Part shown: in pieces, positions 33,818 to 43,784 of the stretch
Layout: the number at the start of each line of letters is the position of its first letter
Position numbering within the stretch: the first letter of the stretch is position 1
Source: Acidobacteriaceae bacterium dw_441
GTDB taxonomy: Bacteria > Acidobacteriota > Terriglobia > Terriglobales > Acidobacteriaceae
DNA: 64,000 bases
Assembly: GCA_018449715.1 (NCBI GenBank)
Contig: JAAVVA010000006.1
Location: 331,225 to 395,224, forward strand
Direction: 5' to 3'
The notes under the pieces: model-generated
What the model was told of the DNA's origin: nothing
The model's input: only the letters and a program-made list of their open reading frames with translations
Database searches by the model: none
Translations under genes and position numbers: made by a program

Positions 33818-35152
33818 ATGGCCCGAAGTTTTTTTGCAAGGAATGCCCTCATTATCGCTGTTCTTATAGCTTCTCCTAGTCTCTTCGCCCAGGAATATGA
33901 CCTGCTTCTCAAGGGAGGACACGTGATCGATTCCAAAAATAACATCGATAGTGTTCTCGACGTGGCGATTAAAGATGGTCTTATCGCGAAGGTCGCGGCG
34001 AATATTTCCGCCGAATCTGCGGTCAAGACGATCTCTTTGAATGGAAACTACGTCACTCCAGGATTGATTGATATTCACACCCATAGCTGGGTCGATCAGC
34101 CTCATATGCTTGAGCATGGCGTTTTTCCTGACGATTTCACCTTCAGGAACGGTATTACTACGGTTGTCGATGCCGGATCTTCCGGATGGCGCACTTTTCC
34201 TGAGTTCAAGGAACACATTATTGACCATGCAAAGACGCGGGTACTGGCGATGCTGAATATTGTGGGATCCGGCATGATTGGCGGAACTGCGGAACAGAAC
34301 CTCAGCGACATGGAGGCGGAACCAACTGCAGCGATGGTGCTGAAGTATCCGGATCTCATCGTCGGCATCAAGAGCGCTCATTTCAATGGTCCTGAATGGT
34401 TACCCTATGAGCAGTCCGTCAAGGCAGGAACTATCGCCCATGTTCCGGTCATGATCGACTATGGCGCACGCAGAATAGAACGTCCGCTTTCTGAGTTGCT
34501 GGAACGAGTGTTGCGCCCCGGTGATATCTATACGCATATGTACTCCGGCCATCGTGGCGAGCAGGATAGTCAGACGGGCGGTCCGGGCAAGGGAATGCGG
34601 GAGGGACGGGCGCGGGGAGTGATCTTCGATGTCGGCAATGGAAGTGGCAGCTTCTCGTGGGCAGTCGCTGTTCCGCTGGTCAAGGCTGGTTTTCTGCCTG
34701 ATTCCATCTCCACGGACTTGCACGTTCATAGCATGAATAACGACATGAAGGATCTGTTGAACGTCGGCGATAAATTTCTTGCTCTCGGTATCCCTCTCAG
34801 GGAGGTCGTCGCGGATATGACCTGGCATCCCGCACGCGAGATTCAACGTCCGCAACTGGGAAATCTCTCAGTTGGTTCTCCGGCCGATGTCGCTGTACTT
34901 AGCGTTCAGCATGGTGATTTCGGTTTTCAGGATATGTACAACACGATCTATGTTGGACATGATCGCATGATTTGCAGTCTGACCGTGAAGGGTGGAAAGG
35001 TAGTATACGATCTCGATGGAATTACAGGAGATGCATGGGACAGTCCTCCAAGCAGTGCCAGCCGCCAAGCGAAGCGTTGGACCACGCTGACGAGCGAACG
35101 TGGGTTTGGCACAGCGAGACCAACTCATCAAAATAAGGCTGTACAGCACTAA
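33818..35152 (+). CDS. exported amidohydrolase/deacetylase-family metallohydrolase
   Basis: A 444-residue amidohydrolase-superfamily enzyme with a signal peptide (IIAVLIASPSLFAQ). The HxH metal motif is in TPGLIDIHTHSW. GIKSAHFNG carries the likely carboxylated lysine, YTHMYSGHRGEQ and STDLHVHSMN provide further metal ligands, and ADMTWHPAREI and GSPADVAVL are family C-terminal parts. Relatives (COG3964) act on N-acyl or cyclic amide compounds. Unlike most relatives this copy is exported. It is followed by a TonB receptor on the same strand with repeated TTGTATAG motifs between, so both may be induced by one ligand. Confidence 0.85.
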   Translation: MARSFFARNALIIAVLIASPSLFAQEYDLLLKGGHVIDSKNNIDSVLDVAIKDGLIAKVAANISAESAVKTISLNGNYVTPGLIDIHTHSWVDQPHMLEHGVFPDDFTFRNGITTVVDAGSSGWRTFPEFKEHIIDHAKTRVLAMLNIVGSGMIGGTAEQNLSDMEAEPTAAMVLKYPDLIVGIKSAHFNGPEWLPYEQSVKAGTIAHVPVMIDYGARRIERPLSELLERVLRPGDIYTHMYSGHRGEQDSQTGGPGKGMREGRARGVIFDVGNGSGSFSWAVAVPLVKAGFLPDSISTDLHVHSMNNDMKDLLNVGDKFLALGIPLREVVADMTWHPAREIQRPQLGNLSVGSPADVAVLSVQHGDFGFQDMYNTIYVGHDRMICSLTVKGGKVVYDLDGITGDAWDSPPSSASRQAKRWTTLTSERGFGTARPTHQNKAVQH

Positions 35153-35218
35153 GTTAGCTTATTGCAATACTTAAGTCCCAGAGGTCAGCTTATAAAGCGA
35201 CCTACTGGTGACAATAAT

Positions 35219-35256
35219 TTGTATAGACATCTAGTTGTCAGGTGTTTTGTATAGGC
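35219..35256 (+). promoter_or_regulatory. pair of TTGTATAG motifs before the TonB receptor
   Basis: TTGTATAGAC (35219-35228) and TTGTATAGGC (35247-35256) are direct repeats with 28-base spacing, about 200 bases before the receptor start. The first is identical to 33690-33699. Probable binding sites of one regulator. Confidence 0.45.
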
Positions 35257-35446
35257 AATTTGCCCTGTGGTAATGCAGGTTTGCTGACCCATGACTTCTT
35301 TTTTTAAATCCTGTTAAATTCTCCAATCTACCAAGCAAGGGTGCCGTCCAACTCAGAGCCTTCCTACGCGAAATCGAAGGAACTGCATTCGACTATTCGC
35401 AGGCAAGTCTCTGAACAAAATGCTTCGGTCGACAGGAGTGCCATAC

Positions 35447-38400
35447 ATGAAAAAGCTTCTTGTCCTCGCCGTACTTCTTTTGGGTCATATCGGGTATGCG
35501 CAGGTCGCAAATAATACATCGCTCGTTGGAACCGTCACGGATCAGGCCGGTAACGTAGTAGCCGGTGCGAAGGTGGTCGGAACAAACGTCGATACTAAAG
35601 TTGAATATCCTGCCACGACAAACCAAGAAGGATATTACTCCATCACTTTTATCAACCCAGGGACGTATGACATCTCTGTAGAGCAGTCTGGCTTTAGCAA
35701 GATCATTACCAAGGGCGTCATTGTTCCGATCAACATGGCTGTTCGTACAGACGTTGTTCTGCGCGTCGGATCGACCAGTTCGGAGGTCAGCATCTCAGCA
35801 GAGAATCCTCCGCTTTCGACTGACGACGCTCTGCTCGGTGAAACGATCGAATCGCAACGAGTTCACGATCTTCCGCTAAACGGTCGTAATGCGATCAACC
35901 TGGCGGCGACGACCTCGAACATCACGATCGGAGGAAACACACTGACCGGTAATCCTCCAGGCAACACGGCCAGCGGATCGGGAACGCGTGGCGTGAACAA
36001 CAGCATTTCGCTCGATGGTATCTCGATCGTGAACAATCTGATCACGACCGCTACTCTGTCGCCGAATCCTGATGCACTTGATTCCGTGCAGACGCAGAAC
36101 GGAAACTATACGGCGCAGTATGGTGATTACATCGGCGTTCATATCAACATGGTTACGAAGACCGGTGGCAATAAGTTCCACGGCACGGCCTACGATTACC
36201 TGCAGAACGACATCTTCAATTCGTATACCTTCGGCTCGGATAGAACGAAGCCCAAGAGTCAGGTTCGCTATAACCTCTTTGGTGGGGTTCTCAGCGGTCC
36301 AGTTATTATTCCGCATCTCTACAACGGACCTGATAAGACCTTCTTCACAGCGTCTTATGAAGGACTGCGGCAATCGAATGCTTCCCTGTCGACAGGAACG
36401 GTTCTGACAAACCGTATGCGTTCTCTGGATTTCAGCGACCTGATTAATACCAGTGATCCAACGAAATCCATACTTCTGAAAGATCCTGCAACAGGGCAGA
36501 CTATTCCAAATAATCGATTCGACCAGGCGGGCTACCAGATCAATCCTATTTCGGCAGCTCTTCTGAGTTACATTCCCCTGCCCACCAACTCTGGTACGGT
36601 CAACAATTTTGTTGGCAATGTTCCGAATGTTGTCAACGCGAACAACACGCTCGACCGCGTTGATCACACCATTGGCGATAACATCCGTCTTTTTGGACGC
36701 TTCGCATGGACGAAGACTTTCAACATTGGCGGAGCTATCGTACCGACCAGTAATAGCTATACCCCGACGATGAACCGGAATGCGGCTGCAGGCTACACGC
36801 ACATCATCACACCAAACCTGGTGAATGATCTTCGTGGTGGCTTCAACATTCTGACCACACAGAACCTGAATTACTTCTCTTACAACAACATTCAAGGTGC
36901 GGGGTCGGCTCTTGGGATCCCCGGATTCAATGCAGATGTCGTCAATAACAATCCTGGTCTTCCGACAATTAACATCACTAACTACCAGGGATTAGGCAGC
37001 GACGGAACCAACTGGTATCAGGATGATCGCACCTTGACCATCTATGATCAGATCAGCTACACGCACGGCAAGCATAACCTGATGGCTGGCATCAGTTTCC
37101 GCAAGCTTACCTTGGGACGTGCATCTACCAATGGCGCTCGCGGAACCTTCACCTTCAATGGTCAGTACACTGGTGACGCGGCAGCGGATTTTCTCCTCTC
37201 TGCTGTTCAGGCCGACACCACTCCTTACTTCCAGGTAAAAGTCGGGGTAGGACAGTGGCGCGATGGTTTCTTTGTGCAGGATAACTGGCAGGTTACTCCG
37301 AAACTTACACTGCAGTATGGTGTGCGTTACGAGCTTCCGCAGGTGGCCTACAGCCTGAATGGAGTCGGCCGCAAGCTGACTCAGGATCAGATCGCTCTCT
37401 ATCCCCAGCAGGGTGGTACCAACGCGCAAAACGCAACAAGCTATCCGGGTTACAAGTACAGCAACCCGAGCCACGATAATATTGCGCCTCGTCTTGGCTT
37501 TGCCTATCGCGCGACTGATAGGACTGTTATTCGTGGTGGTGGTGGTGTCTACTATAACGCGGTTCAGCTCAATGCCTTCACACTTACAAATCAGAACTAT
37601 CCGTATTCCTCGTCTACAGGTTTCTCAGGAAAAAAGGCCGGATCCGGACCTCCTGATGTAACCTTCCAGACACCGACTCCAGGAGCTGGGAGCACTTCTC
37701 CTGTTGGTGGAACGCTGGGAAGCTATGTCACAGCGATCACGCAAAACTGGGATCTTCCTTCAGAGCGTATGTACCAGTGGAACGTCGATGTCGGCCAGGA
37801 GATGTGGCACGACGCGGGTTTTGAATTGCAGTACATCGGATCGAGGAGCGTCCACCTGAACGAAAGCTGGTATTCGAACCAGCCGGAAGCTCCGGGGGCC
37901 AATGCTCCGGCGAGCCGCTACTCTACTTCGACTGCCGTTATCAATGCCAACCGTCCCAATCAGTACTGGGGACAAATCCGCACGATTCAGAATGATGGTT
38001 TCGCTACTTATCATGGACTGACGGCGATCTTGAGACAGCGCATGTCGCATGGTCTCTCGATGACCGCCAGCTATACGTGGTCGCATAACCTCGATACTTC
38101 AAATGATGCCAACTCCAGCGGAAGCGCGATGTGGCAGGGACATCTGCGGCTTGACTACGGCAATGCGAGCAATGATATCCGTCATCGCTTCGTTGCTACA
38201 GCAACCTATGCTCTTCCATCCTTCAGCAACAGTGGCTTCTGGGTTCGTCAGAGCCTCGGTGGTTGGCAGCTGAACGGAATCTGGGATATGCGCAGCGGTA
38301 TCCCCTTCAATGTCACCTCTTCAGGCGATCGCGTGTATGTTGGAACGCCCGGAAGCGCACAGCGCCCGAACTTTGTTCACACCGGAAGCAATACCTGCAA

Positions 38401-38782
38401 CAAGGCCTTCATTCTAAAGTACGGAAGCACCAGGAGCTGCATCGATACGACCGCTTATGCATTGCCCCCTCAAGGCGTGTATGGCAATCTGCATCGTAAC
38501 GATCAGCATGGTCCTAACCAGCTTGCGCAGAACAGTCTCTCACTCTTCAAGAACTTTAAGATATGGGAGGATGTCGCGTTCCAGTTCCGCGCGGAGGCTT
38601 TCAACTTCCTGAACCACGGCAATGCTGGTGCTGCGAGCAACCCGATACCAAACACGACGCTGTCGAACAATACGTTGAGTAATCCTAATGATCCAACAAG
38701 CTTCACAGTTCCCACCGCTTTTGGAACGATGACTGGTTCTGGACAACGTATCTTCCAGTTTGCCGGCAAGATCAACTTCTAA
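35447..38782 (+). CDS. Oar-like TonB-dependent outer-membrane receptor
   Basis: An 1111-residue receptor starting MKKLLVLAVLLLGHIGYAQ, with AGGAG nine bases upstream. A carboxypeptidase-regulatory-like domain follows (SLVGTVTDQAGNVVAGAKV), then a plug with DLPLNGRNAINLAATTSN, and a barrel ending IFQFAGKINF. Downstream of the exported amidohydrolase and divergent from the glycoside-hydrolase-like gene; the three may form one uptake and degradation locus. It ends at a textbook terminator. Substrate unknown. Confidence 0.87.
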   Translation: MKKLLVLAVLLLGHIGYAQVANNTSLVGTVTDQAGNVVAGAKVVGTNVDTKVEYPATTNQEGYYSITFINPGTYDISVEQSGFSKIITKGVIVPINMAVRTDVVLRVGSTSSEVSISAENPPLSTDDALLGETIESQRVHDLPLNGRNAINLAATTSNITIGGNTLTGNPPGNTASGSGTRGVNNSISLDGISIVNNLITTATLSPNPDALDSVQTQNGNYTAQYGDYIGVHINMVTKTGGNKFHGTAYDYLQNDIFNSYTFGSDRTKPKSQVRYNLFGGVLSGPVIIPHLYNGPDKTFFTASYEGLRQSNASLSTGTVLTNRMRSLDFSDLINTSDPTKSILLKDPATGQTIPNNRFDQAGYQINPISAALLSYIPLPTNSGTVNNFVGNVPNVVNANNTLDRVDHTIGDNIRLFGRFAWTKTFNIGGAIVPTSNSYTPTMNRNAAAGYTHIITPNLVNDLRGGFNILTTQNLNYFSYNNIQGAGSALGIPGFNADVVNNNPGLPTINITNYQGLGSDGTNWYQDDRTLTIYDQISYTHGKHNLMAGISFRKLTLGRASTNGARGTFTFNGQYTGDAAADFLLSAVQADTTPYFQVKVGVGQWRDGFFVQDNWQVTPKLTLQYGVRYELPQVAYSLNGVGRKLTQDQIALYPQQGGTNAQNATSYPGYKYSNPSHDNIAPRLGFAYRATDRTVIRGGGGVYYNAVQLNAFTLTNQNYPYSSSTGFSGKKAGSGPPDVTFQTPTPGAGSTSPVGGTLGSYVTAITQNWDLPSERMYQWNVDVGQEMWHDAGFELQYIGSRSVHLNESWYSNQPEAPGANAPASRYSTSTAVINANRPNQYWGQIRTIQNDGFATYHGLTAILRQRMSHGLSMTASYTWSHNLDTSNDANSSGSAMWQGHLRLDYGNASNDIRHRFVATATYALPSFSNSGFWVRQSLGGWQLNGIWDMRSGIPFNVTSSGDRVYVGTPGSAQRPNFVHTGSNTCNKAFILKYGSTRSCIDTTAYALPPQGVYGNLHRNDQHGPNQLAQNSLSLFKNFKIWEDVAFQFRAEAFNFLNHGNAGAASNPIPNTTLSNNTLSNPNDPTSFTVPTAFGTMTGSGQRIFQFAGKINF

Positions 38783-38798
38783 TTCCATCAACAACCTT

Positions 38799-38836
38799 GC
38801 GCCGACGGCAGATTCCTGCCGTCGGCGCTTTTCTTT
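38799..38836 (+). terminator. rho-independent terminator after the TonB receptor
   Basis: GCGCCGACGGCAG, loop ATTC, CTGCCGTCGGCGC, then TTTTCTTT. A perfect 13-base GC-rich stem with a T-run; very likely functional. Confidence 0.9.
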
Positions 38837-38862
38837 GGCTGAGAAGAAGGGATGATTTCTAA

Positions 38863-39327
38863 GTGGAGCGTATATGGAATGGACAGGATCCAGCTTCAGG
38901 CGTTCTTACCGATGAAGAGATTGTCCAATTACTGTCAGAACTTCCCGGTCACGCAAAGGCTATGGCAGTCCTGGCAGCTGCCACAGGACTCAGACGCGGG
39001 GAGATGGTGGGGCTGAAATGGGAAGACGTGGACTTCTCTGAAGGACTCATCCATATCCGACGCTCTTTAGTGGACATGGTGGCAGGAGAACCGAAAACCA
39101 AAGGTTCAAAGAAACCTGTACCAATGGAACCTGCCCTTGCTCACTGCCTCAGCCAGTGGAAGGAACAGGCCAAGTTCACCAAACAGGAAGACTGGGTATT
39201 CGCCAGTCCCTTTCATGTTGGGAAGACTCCGTACTGGCCAAGTACAGTTCTGGACAAGATCAAGACACCAGCAGAATTTCCATCGAAATATTTCAAGCTC
39301 ATCGGCGTTGTTGTTGCCCATGATTGA
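38863..39327 (+). pseudogene. tyrosine recombinase (phage-type integrase), N-terminal/middle fragment
   Basis: A reading of 154 residues beginning just after an in-frame TAA. It contains the start of the catalytic domain: VLTDEEIVQLLSEL, the box-I arginine in AAATGLRRGEMVGLKWEDVDF, then KTKGSKKPVPMEP and WVFASPFHVGKTPYWPSTV. It lacks the core-binding domain in front and the HxxR and Tyr boxes behind. After TPAEF the reading no longer looks like an integrase. The missing C-terminal part occurs on the same strand at 60944-61096, so these are probably pieces of one gene split by about 21.6 kb. Confidence 0.75.
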
Positions 39328-39443
39328 GTCAACTACACGTCTTAACCAGGGGTTGGCCGTTAGAGCCTGATGTTGGAGTTCTTTCCTTTGATCTATCTCT
39401 ATTCCCAGCAGAAAGGTGTCGACTCTAGTTCATTCACCCCTAG

Positions 39444-40964
39444 TTATTCATATCCTAAGGAAGTCATTGGGGTAACTCTCGAGGCTTGCCTGGCAGGATA
39501 GTAGCCGAACAAGATGCCGATCCCCGCAGATATGCCAAAAGACACGGCAATCGCCCAGAATGAAACATTCGTGGACCACGCTACCATTCTTGTAATTAGC
39601 TCCGAAATAGTCAGCCCCAGCAAAATCCCGAGTCCTCCACCAAATAGGCTTAGCGTCACTGCTTCCATCAGAAACTGCAACATGACCTCGTCGGAGCGTG
39701 CGCCAACGGCTCTACGAATTCCAATCTCCCTGGTTCGTTCTGTGACAGACAAGAGCATCACATTCATGATGCCGATGCCCCCAACAATCAGCGAGACAGA
39801 GGCAATGCTCGCCAGCAGAGCGGTCATTGTGCGACTCGCACGGTCCAACGTCTTACCAAGCTGCTCCAGTGTCACCTGGTCGAGGTTCGTGACGTTGCTG
39901 GAGATAGCGCGAGCTACGTCGGTTCGCATTCCCCCTTTGGCCAGTGTTTTCTTTGCCTGGCTGGTAACTACAAAATCGTCTGGTTCTCTATAACTCAACC
40001 CATGACGTTGCCGCAGCAACTCCCTTATCGTCTTGGTAACACCGGTCACGTCCCCCGTGGAGACAGTCGAAATCGTTACCGTGCCCAGTCCAAGCTTTTG
40101 CAGTAGCGCCTTTCCGGTTGTCACTGGGATATAAACCGCATCGAACTGATCGTCTCCCTCCGCACTCGGAACCATCCAACTACCAGTCCCCACCAAGCCA
40201 ATAATGCTGAAGTCATCACCCCGTATCGTGAGGTGTTCGCCTACCGGGTTCGCTTCCCCGAAGAGTTTCTGTGCGACTACGCTGCCAAGCACCACAACTT
40301 TGGCAGACTCCGAAATCTCTGACTTGTTGAAGTTCCGTCCCTTCTTGAAGACCCATGCTCGGCGAATTACAGGCAGGTCCCTACCTTCTCCATGAAGGCG
40401 GGTAAACCACGTTTTATCTCCAACGTTAAGGGTCACATTATCCGCGACACCGGGAGAGACTGCCTGGACTCCCTTTAGATGCGAGATAGCGTCGGCATCC
40501 TCTAAACTCAGTTTGTCCGATGCACCTCTTCCAGCCGCGTTCTCGCCGCTCTCCGCAAGGTGATTCAACGGATTGTTCGACGGCTGCCAGACACGCAGCA
40601 GTTTTGCGGAACGTCGCGTATCCCAGTCAGCATATTGCAATCGTGTGCCGTGCCCTTTGGGTATGTATGCCGCCATCGCGGGCTCACCATCGGTTAACGA
40701 ACCTGGCTCTTCAGACTCACCCGCACTCGTCCACTGCTGCTTTGCTTTAAAATTGCCGGCCGTAACCACAATTACATTCATACCGGCTGCACGGACCTGA
40801 TCCTGAATGGCAGACTGAGCACCTTTGCCAAGCGCAATCATGGTTAGCACCGTCGCCACACCGATCGTCATGCCCGTGATCGTCAACACCGTGCGCAGCC
40901 GGTTTCGCTTCAGACAACGCCAGCCAATCGACGCACTTTTGGAGACTGCAAAGAAGTTAGCCAT
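39444..40964 (-). CDS. MacB-like ABC transporter permease (third of three)
   Basis: A 506-residue permease of the FtsX/MacB type. N-terminal helix region RNRLRTVLTITGMTIGVATVL, large periplasmic domain, then three C-terminal helices with SLIVGGIGIMNVMLLSVTERTREIGIRRAVGAR (key part GGIGIMNVMLLSVTERTREI) and a closing GILFGYYPARQASRV. MacB proteins drive efflux or periplasmic mechanotransmission of peptides, antibiotics or lipoproteins. This protein lacks a fused ATPase; the ATPase is encoded separately at 43785-44531. It starts five bases after the preceding permease gene. Confidence 0.87.
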   Translation of the reverse strand: MANFFAVSKSASIGWRCLKRNRLRTVLTITGMTIGVATVLTMIALGKGAQSAIQDQVRAAGMNVIVVTAGNFKAKQQWTSAGESEEPGSLTDGEPAMAAYIPKGHGTRLQYADWDTRRSAKLLRVWQPSNNPLNHLAESGENAAGRGASDKLSLEDADAISHLKGVQAVSPGVADNVTLNVGDKTWFTRLHGEGRDLPVIRRAWVFKKGRNFNKSEISESAKVVVLGSVVAQKLFGEANPVGEHLTIRGDDFSIIGLVGTGSWMVPSAEGDDQFDAVYIPVTTGKALLQKLGLGTVTISTVSTGDVTGVTKTIRELLRQRHGLSYREPDDFVVTSQAKKTLAKGGMRTDVARAISSNVTNLDQVTLEQLGKTLDRASRTMTALLASIASVSLIVGGIGIMNVMLLSVTERTREIGIRRAVGARSDEVMLQFLMEAVTLSLFGGGLGILLGLTISELITRMVAWSTNVSFWAIAVSFGISAGIGILFGYYPARQASRVTPMTSLGYE

Positions 40965-40969
40965 ATCTT

Positions 40970-42307
40970 CTACTCGAAACGCAAAGCATCGATCGGATTA
41001 AGTTTCGACGCTCTACGAGCCGGATAAAATCCGAAGAAGACGCCGGTTGCGGCAGCAATCCCGAATGACAAAGCAACAGCACCGAGCGACACAGTCGCAT
41101 CCCACTGCAGTAGCTGGGTAATGGCAAATGAGGCCAAATACCCAAGGATGATGCCGAAGACACCCCCTGCCACCCCAAGTGTTACGGCTTCTGCCAAGAA
41201 CTGCATCAGCACATCGTATTGGCGTCCCCCCACGGCGCGACGAATACCAATCTCGCGAGTTCTCTCCGTCACCGAGACCAGCATGATGTTCATAATGCCA
41301 ATACCGCCTACAATCAGAGAGATTGTTGCGATCGCAGCCAGAAGCGCCGTCATCGTCTGTCCAGCACGATTCAGCGTACCCGACATCTCCTGCATATTGA
41401 CCTGGTCCATCTGCGGCATGTTAGCCAGAATGAATGCGGCAACGGAGGTATTGAGGCCTTTCGTCAACGCCTCTGAAGCCTGAGTCTTCACGGTGAAATC
41501 ATCTGCCGAAGAACTACTCATTGGCCCCGCAAGATTCGACGGCTTCGCTGCCGTCGCCATGCGATGACGCGAGCGGAGAACATCCGTAATTCCCTGTGAC
41601 ACCTCGGAAGACCTTCCTGCCTCTTCCGCCGTAACCATAATGTTCGAAAGGTAGTTGATGCCTAACATTTTCTGCATCTTGGTGTATGGGATCGCAGCCA
41701 TCTGCGACTGCTCTTCGTCGCTCGTCTCGAAGACGCCCTTCACCTTAAATTTCTCTCCGTGGATGTCGACCTCTTTTCCTACCGGGTTCGTCTCTCCAAA
41801 CAACGTGTCACGTAATGCGCTTCCGATGATGACAACATTCTCTCCATCTTCGACCGCCCCCTTCTTGAAGGATTTCCCCTTCTCAAAGTTCCAACTGAAC
41901 ATCTCGGGATACTCTTCGTTGACGCCAAACACTTGTGTATAGCTCTTATCGTTGTCGCCAGCGACCCATCCCCGCATGCGCGAGACAGGAGACACGTGCG
42001 CTACCCCCTGAACACCGGAGCGAATCGCATCTGCATCGTCAGGGATCAGCGTTGTCGCAGATCCAAGTCCTGTCGCAATCTTGGAATCTTCACCACCACG
42101 GGTGAAGTTTCCAGCGCGCACATTAATTAATGTTGTGCCCGCCGACTTCACCTCGCTCGAAACGCTTTGTTGTGCACCCGTGCCAAGCGCAAACATCGTC
42201 AGGACGGCCCCTACGCCTATCGTCATGCCTAACATCGCAAGACCAGTTCGTAGCTTATTAGCCTTCAACGCTTTCACGGCGATACTGAAGCTTTTTTTGA
42301 TCACCAT
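40970..42307 (-). CDS. MacB-like ABC transporter permease (second of three)
   Basis: A 445-residue FtsX/MacB-type permease: KANKLRTGLAMLGMTIGVGA at the N-terminus, a periplasmic domain containing a Ser-rich loop MSSSSADDFTVKTQ, then ISLIVGGIGIMNIMLVSVTE and GFYPARRASKLNPIDALRF at the C-terminus. Its start overlaps the preceding permease stop as TAATG (42305-42309). It is shorter in the periplasmic part than its two neighbours, so the three are not simple duplicates. Confidence 0.87.
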   Translation of the reverse strand: MVIKKSFSIAVKALKANKLRTGLAMLGMTIGVGAVLTMFALGTGAQQSVSSEVKSAGTTLINVRAGNFTRGGEDSKIATGLGSATTLIPDDADAIRSGVQGVAHVSPVSRMRGWVAGDNDKSYTQVFGVNEEYPEMFSWNFEKGKSFKKGAVEDGENVVIIGSALRDTLFGETNPVGKEVDIHGEKFKVKGVFETSDEEQSQMAAIPYTKMQKMLGINYLSNIMVTAEEAGRSSEVSQGITDVLRSRHRMATAAKPSNLAGPMSSSSADDFTVKTQASEALTKGLNTSVAAFILANMPQMDQVNMQEMSGTLNRAGQTMTALLAAIATISLIVGGIGIMNIMLVSVTERTREIGIRRAVGGRQYDVLMQFLAEAVTLGVAGGVFGIILGYLASFAITQLLQWDATVSLGAVALSFGIAAATGVFFGFYPARRASKLNPIDALRFE

Positions 42308-43770
42308 TACTCGAACCTCAAAGATTTAAGTGGGGCCACGCGCGAAGCCTCACGCGCCGGGTAGTAGCCAAAGAATATGCCGACAGCCGCCGACACTCCG
42401 AATGAGAGAGCAATCGCCATTGGAGAGATGCTCGTGGACCACTGTACCGAGTGCGAGATTGCACTTGATGCAATGACTCCGATTACTATCCCAAGGAGAC
42501 CGCCAACTACGCTCAGGATCACCGACTCGTAGATAAACTGCATCAGCACCTCGTGCTCACGCGCACCTACGGAACGACGGATTCCGATCTCACGTGTTCT
42601 CTCTGTGACTGACAGCATCATGATGTTCATGATGCCGATACCACCAACGATCAGAGAGACTGTCGCAATACCGCCAAGCAGCGCAGTCATCGTCCTACTC
42701 GAACGATCCAGCGTCTTGCCCAACTGATCGAGCGTCACTTTCTCCAAACCAGAGACATTCCCAATTACAGCCTGAGCCACATCCGGCCTCAGACTTCCCT
42801 TCATGAGCGATTTGCTGGCCTGCGTTGTCACCGTGAAATCGTCCGCCTGGTTTGCGCCGATGTTATGCCGTTGACGCAGCATCGGCGTAATCGTCTTAGC
42901 CACACGGCTTACATCACCGGTTGACTTCGTAGTCACTGTAATATCGTTCAGCTTTGAAAGATTCAGCAGGCTCTGCATTGTCGTGACAGGAATATAGACC
43001 GCATCGAACTGATCATCGCCTGCCTCCGGCACTACCATCCAGCTTGAGCTCGTCACCACGCCTTCAACCTTGAAAGGCTGCTTCCAAAGCGTTACGGTCC
43101 TGCCCACAGGATTGTCCGCGCCAAATAACTTCTCAGCCACCACGCTGCCCAAAACAATCACCTGCTCTTTGTTACGCTCCTGCCTTTCACTGTAGAAACC
43201 ACCGTGCACAAACTTCCACGAGCGGCGCACCTCGGGTAAAGATGACCCATCACCGTGCACCCGCGTAAACCATCGCGTGTCTCCATAACCGACATGCACG
43301 TTCTCGTGAATGCCCTCAACGGCGTACTGCACTCCGGGAACGGCGCGAATCATCGCAGCATCATCCAAGGAGAGCGTCGCAGCCGCACCCAGCCCTGCCT
43401 CCGAATCGCCCAGACGCTGCTTGGCTACAGGATGGTCGTGTACAGCAAACGGATCATCCTCTGGATGAAACATCACGAACTGAAGATGAGGGCGCATACC
43501 TTTTTCAGGATTTCGCCTCTGACTCATCTCAATTGCATCATCAGGCGGTTTTTCTTTCTTCACCTGGTAGTTACCAGCAGTCACCACAAGCATATTCATG
43601 CCCGCAGCCTTCACCTGATCCTGAATGGCGTTCTGCGCACCTGTTCCCAACGCAATCATCGTCAGCACGGTTGCAACACCAATCATCATTCCGATCATGG
43701 TCAGCGCCGTCTGCATCTTGTTACGTCGCAGCGCCTTCGTTGCAATTACCAAGCTATTTGGAAGCTGCAT
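42307..43770 (-). CDS. MacB-like ABC transporter permease (first of three)
   Basis: A 487-residue FtsX/MacB-type permease: RNKMQTALTMIGMMIGVATV, then a periplasmic domain rich in His around VMFHPEDDPFAVHDHPVA, and SLIVGGIGIMNIMMLSVTER with a closing FGYYPAREASRVAPLKSLRF. GAGGAGG precedes the start. It is more like the third permease than the second (shared PVGR/PVGE, DDQFDAVYIPVTT). The His-rich loop is absent from the other two. Confidence 0.87.
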   Translation of the reverse strand: MQLPNSLVIATKALRRNKMQTALTMIGMMIGVATVLTMIALGTGAQNAIQDQVKAAGMNMLVVTAGNYQVKKEKPPDDAIEMSQRRNPEKGMRPHLQFVMFHPEDDPFAVHDHPVAKQRLGDSEAGLGAAATLSLDDAAMIRAVPGVQYAVEGIHENVHVGYGDTRWFTRVHGDGSSLPEVRRSWKFVHGGFYSERQERNKEQVIVLGSVVAEKLFGADNPVGRTVTLWKQPFKVEGVVTSSSWMVVPEAGDDQFDAVYIPVTTMQSLLNLSKLNDITVTTKSTGDVSRVAKTITPMLRQRHNIGANQADDFTVTTQASKSLMKGSLRPDVAQAVIGNVSGLEKVTLDQLGKTLDRSSRTMTALLGGIATVSLIVGGIGIMNIMMLSVTERTREIGIRRSVGAREHEVLMQFIYESVILSVVGGLLGIVIGVIASSAISHSVQWSTSISPMAIALSFGVSAAVGIFFGYYPAREASRVAPLKSLRFE

Positions 43771-43784
43771 CGCGGCCCTCCTCT

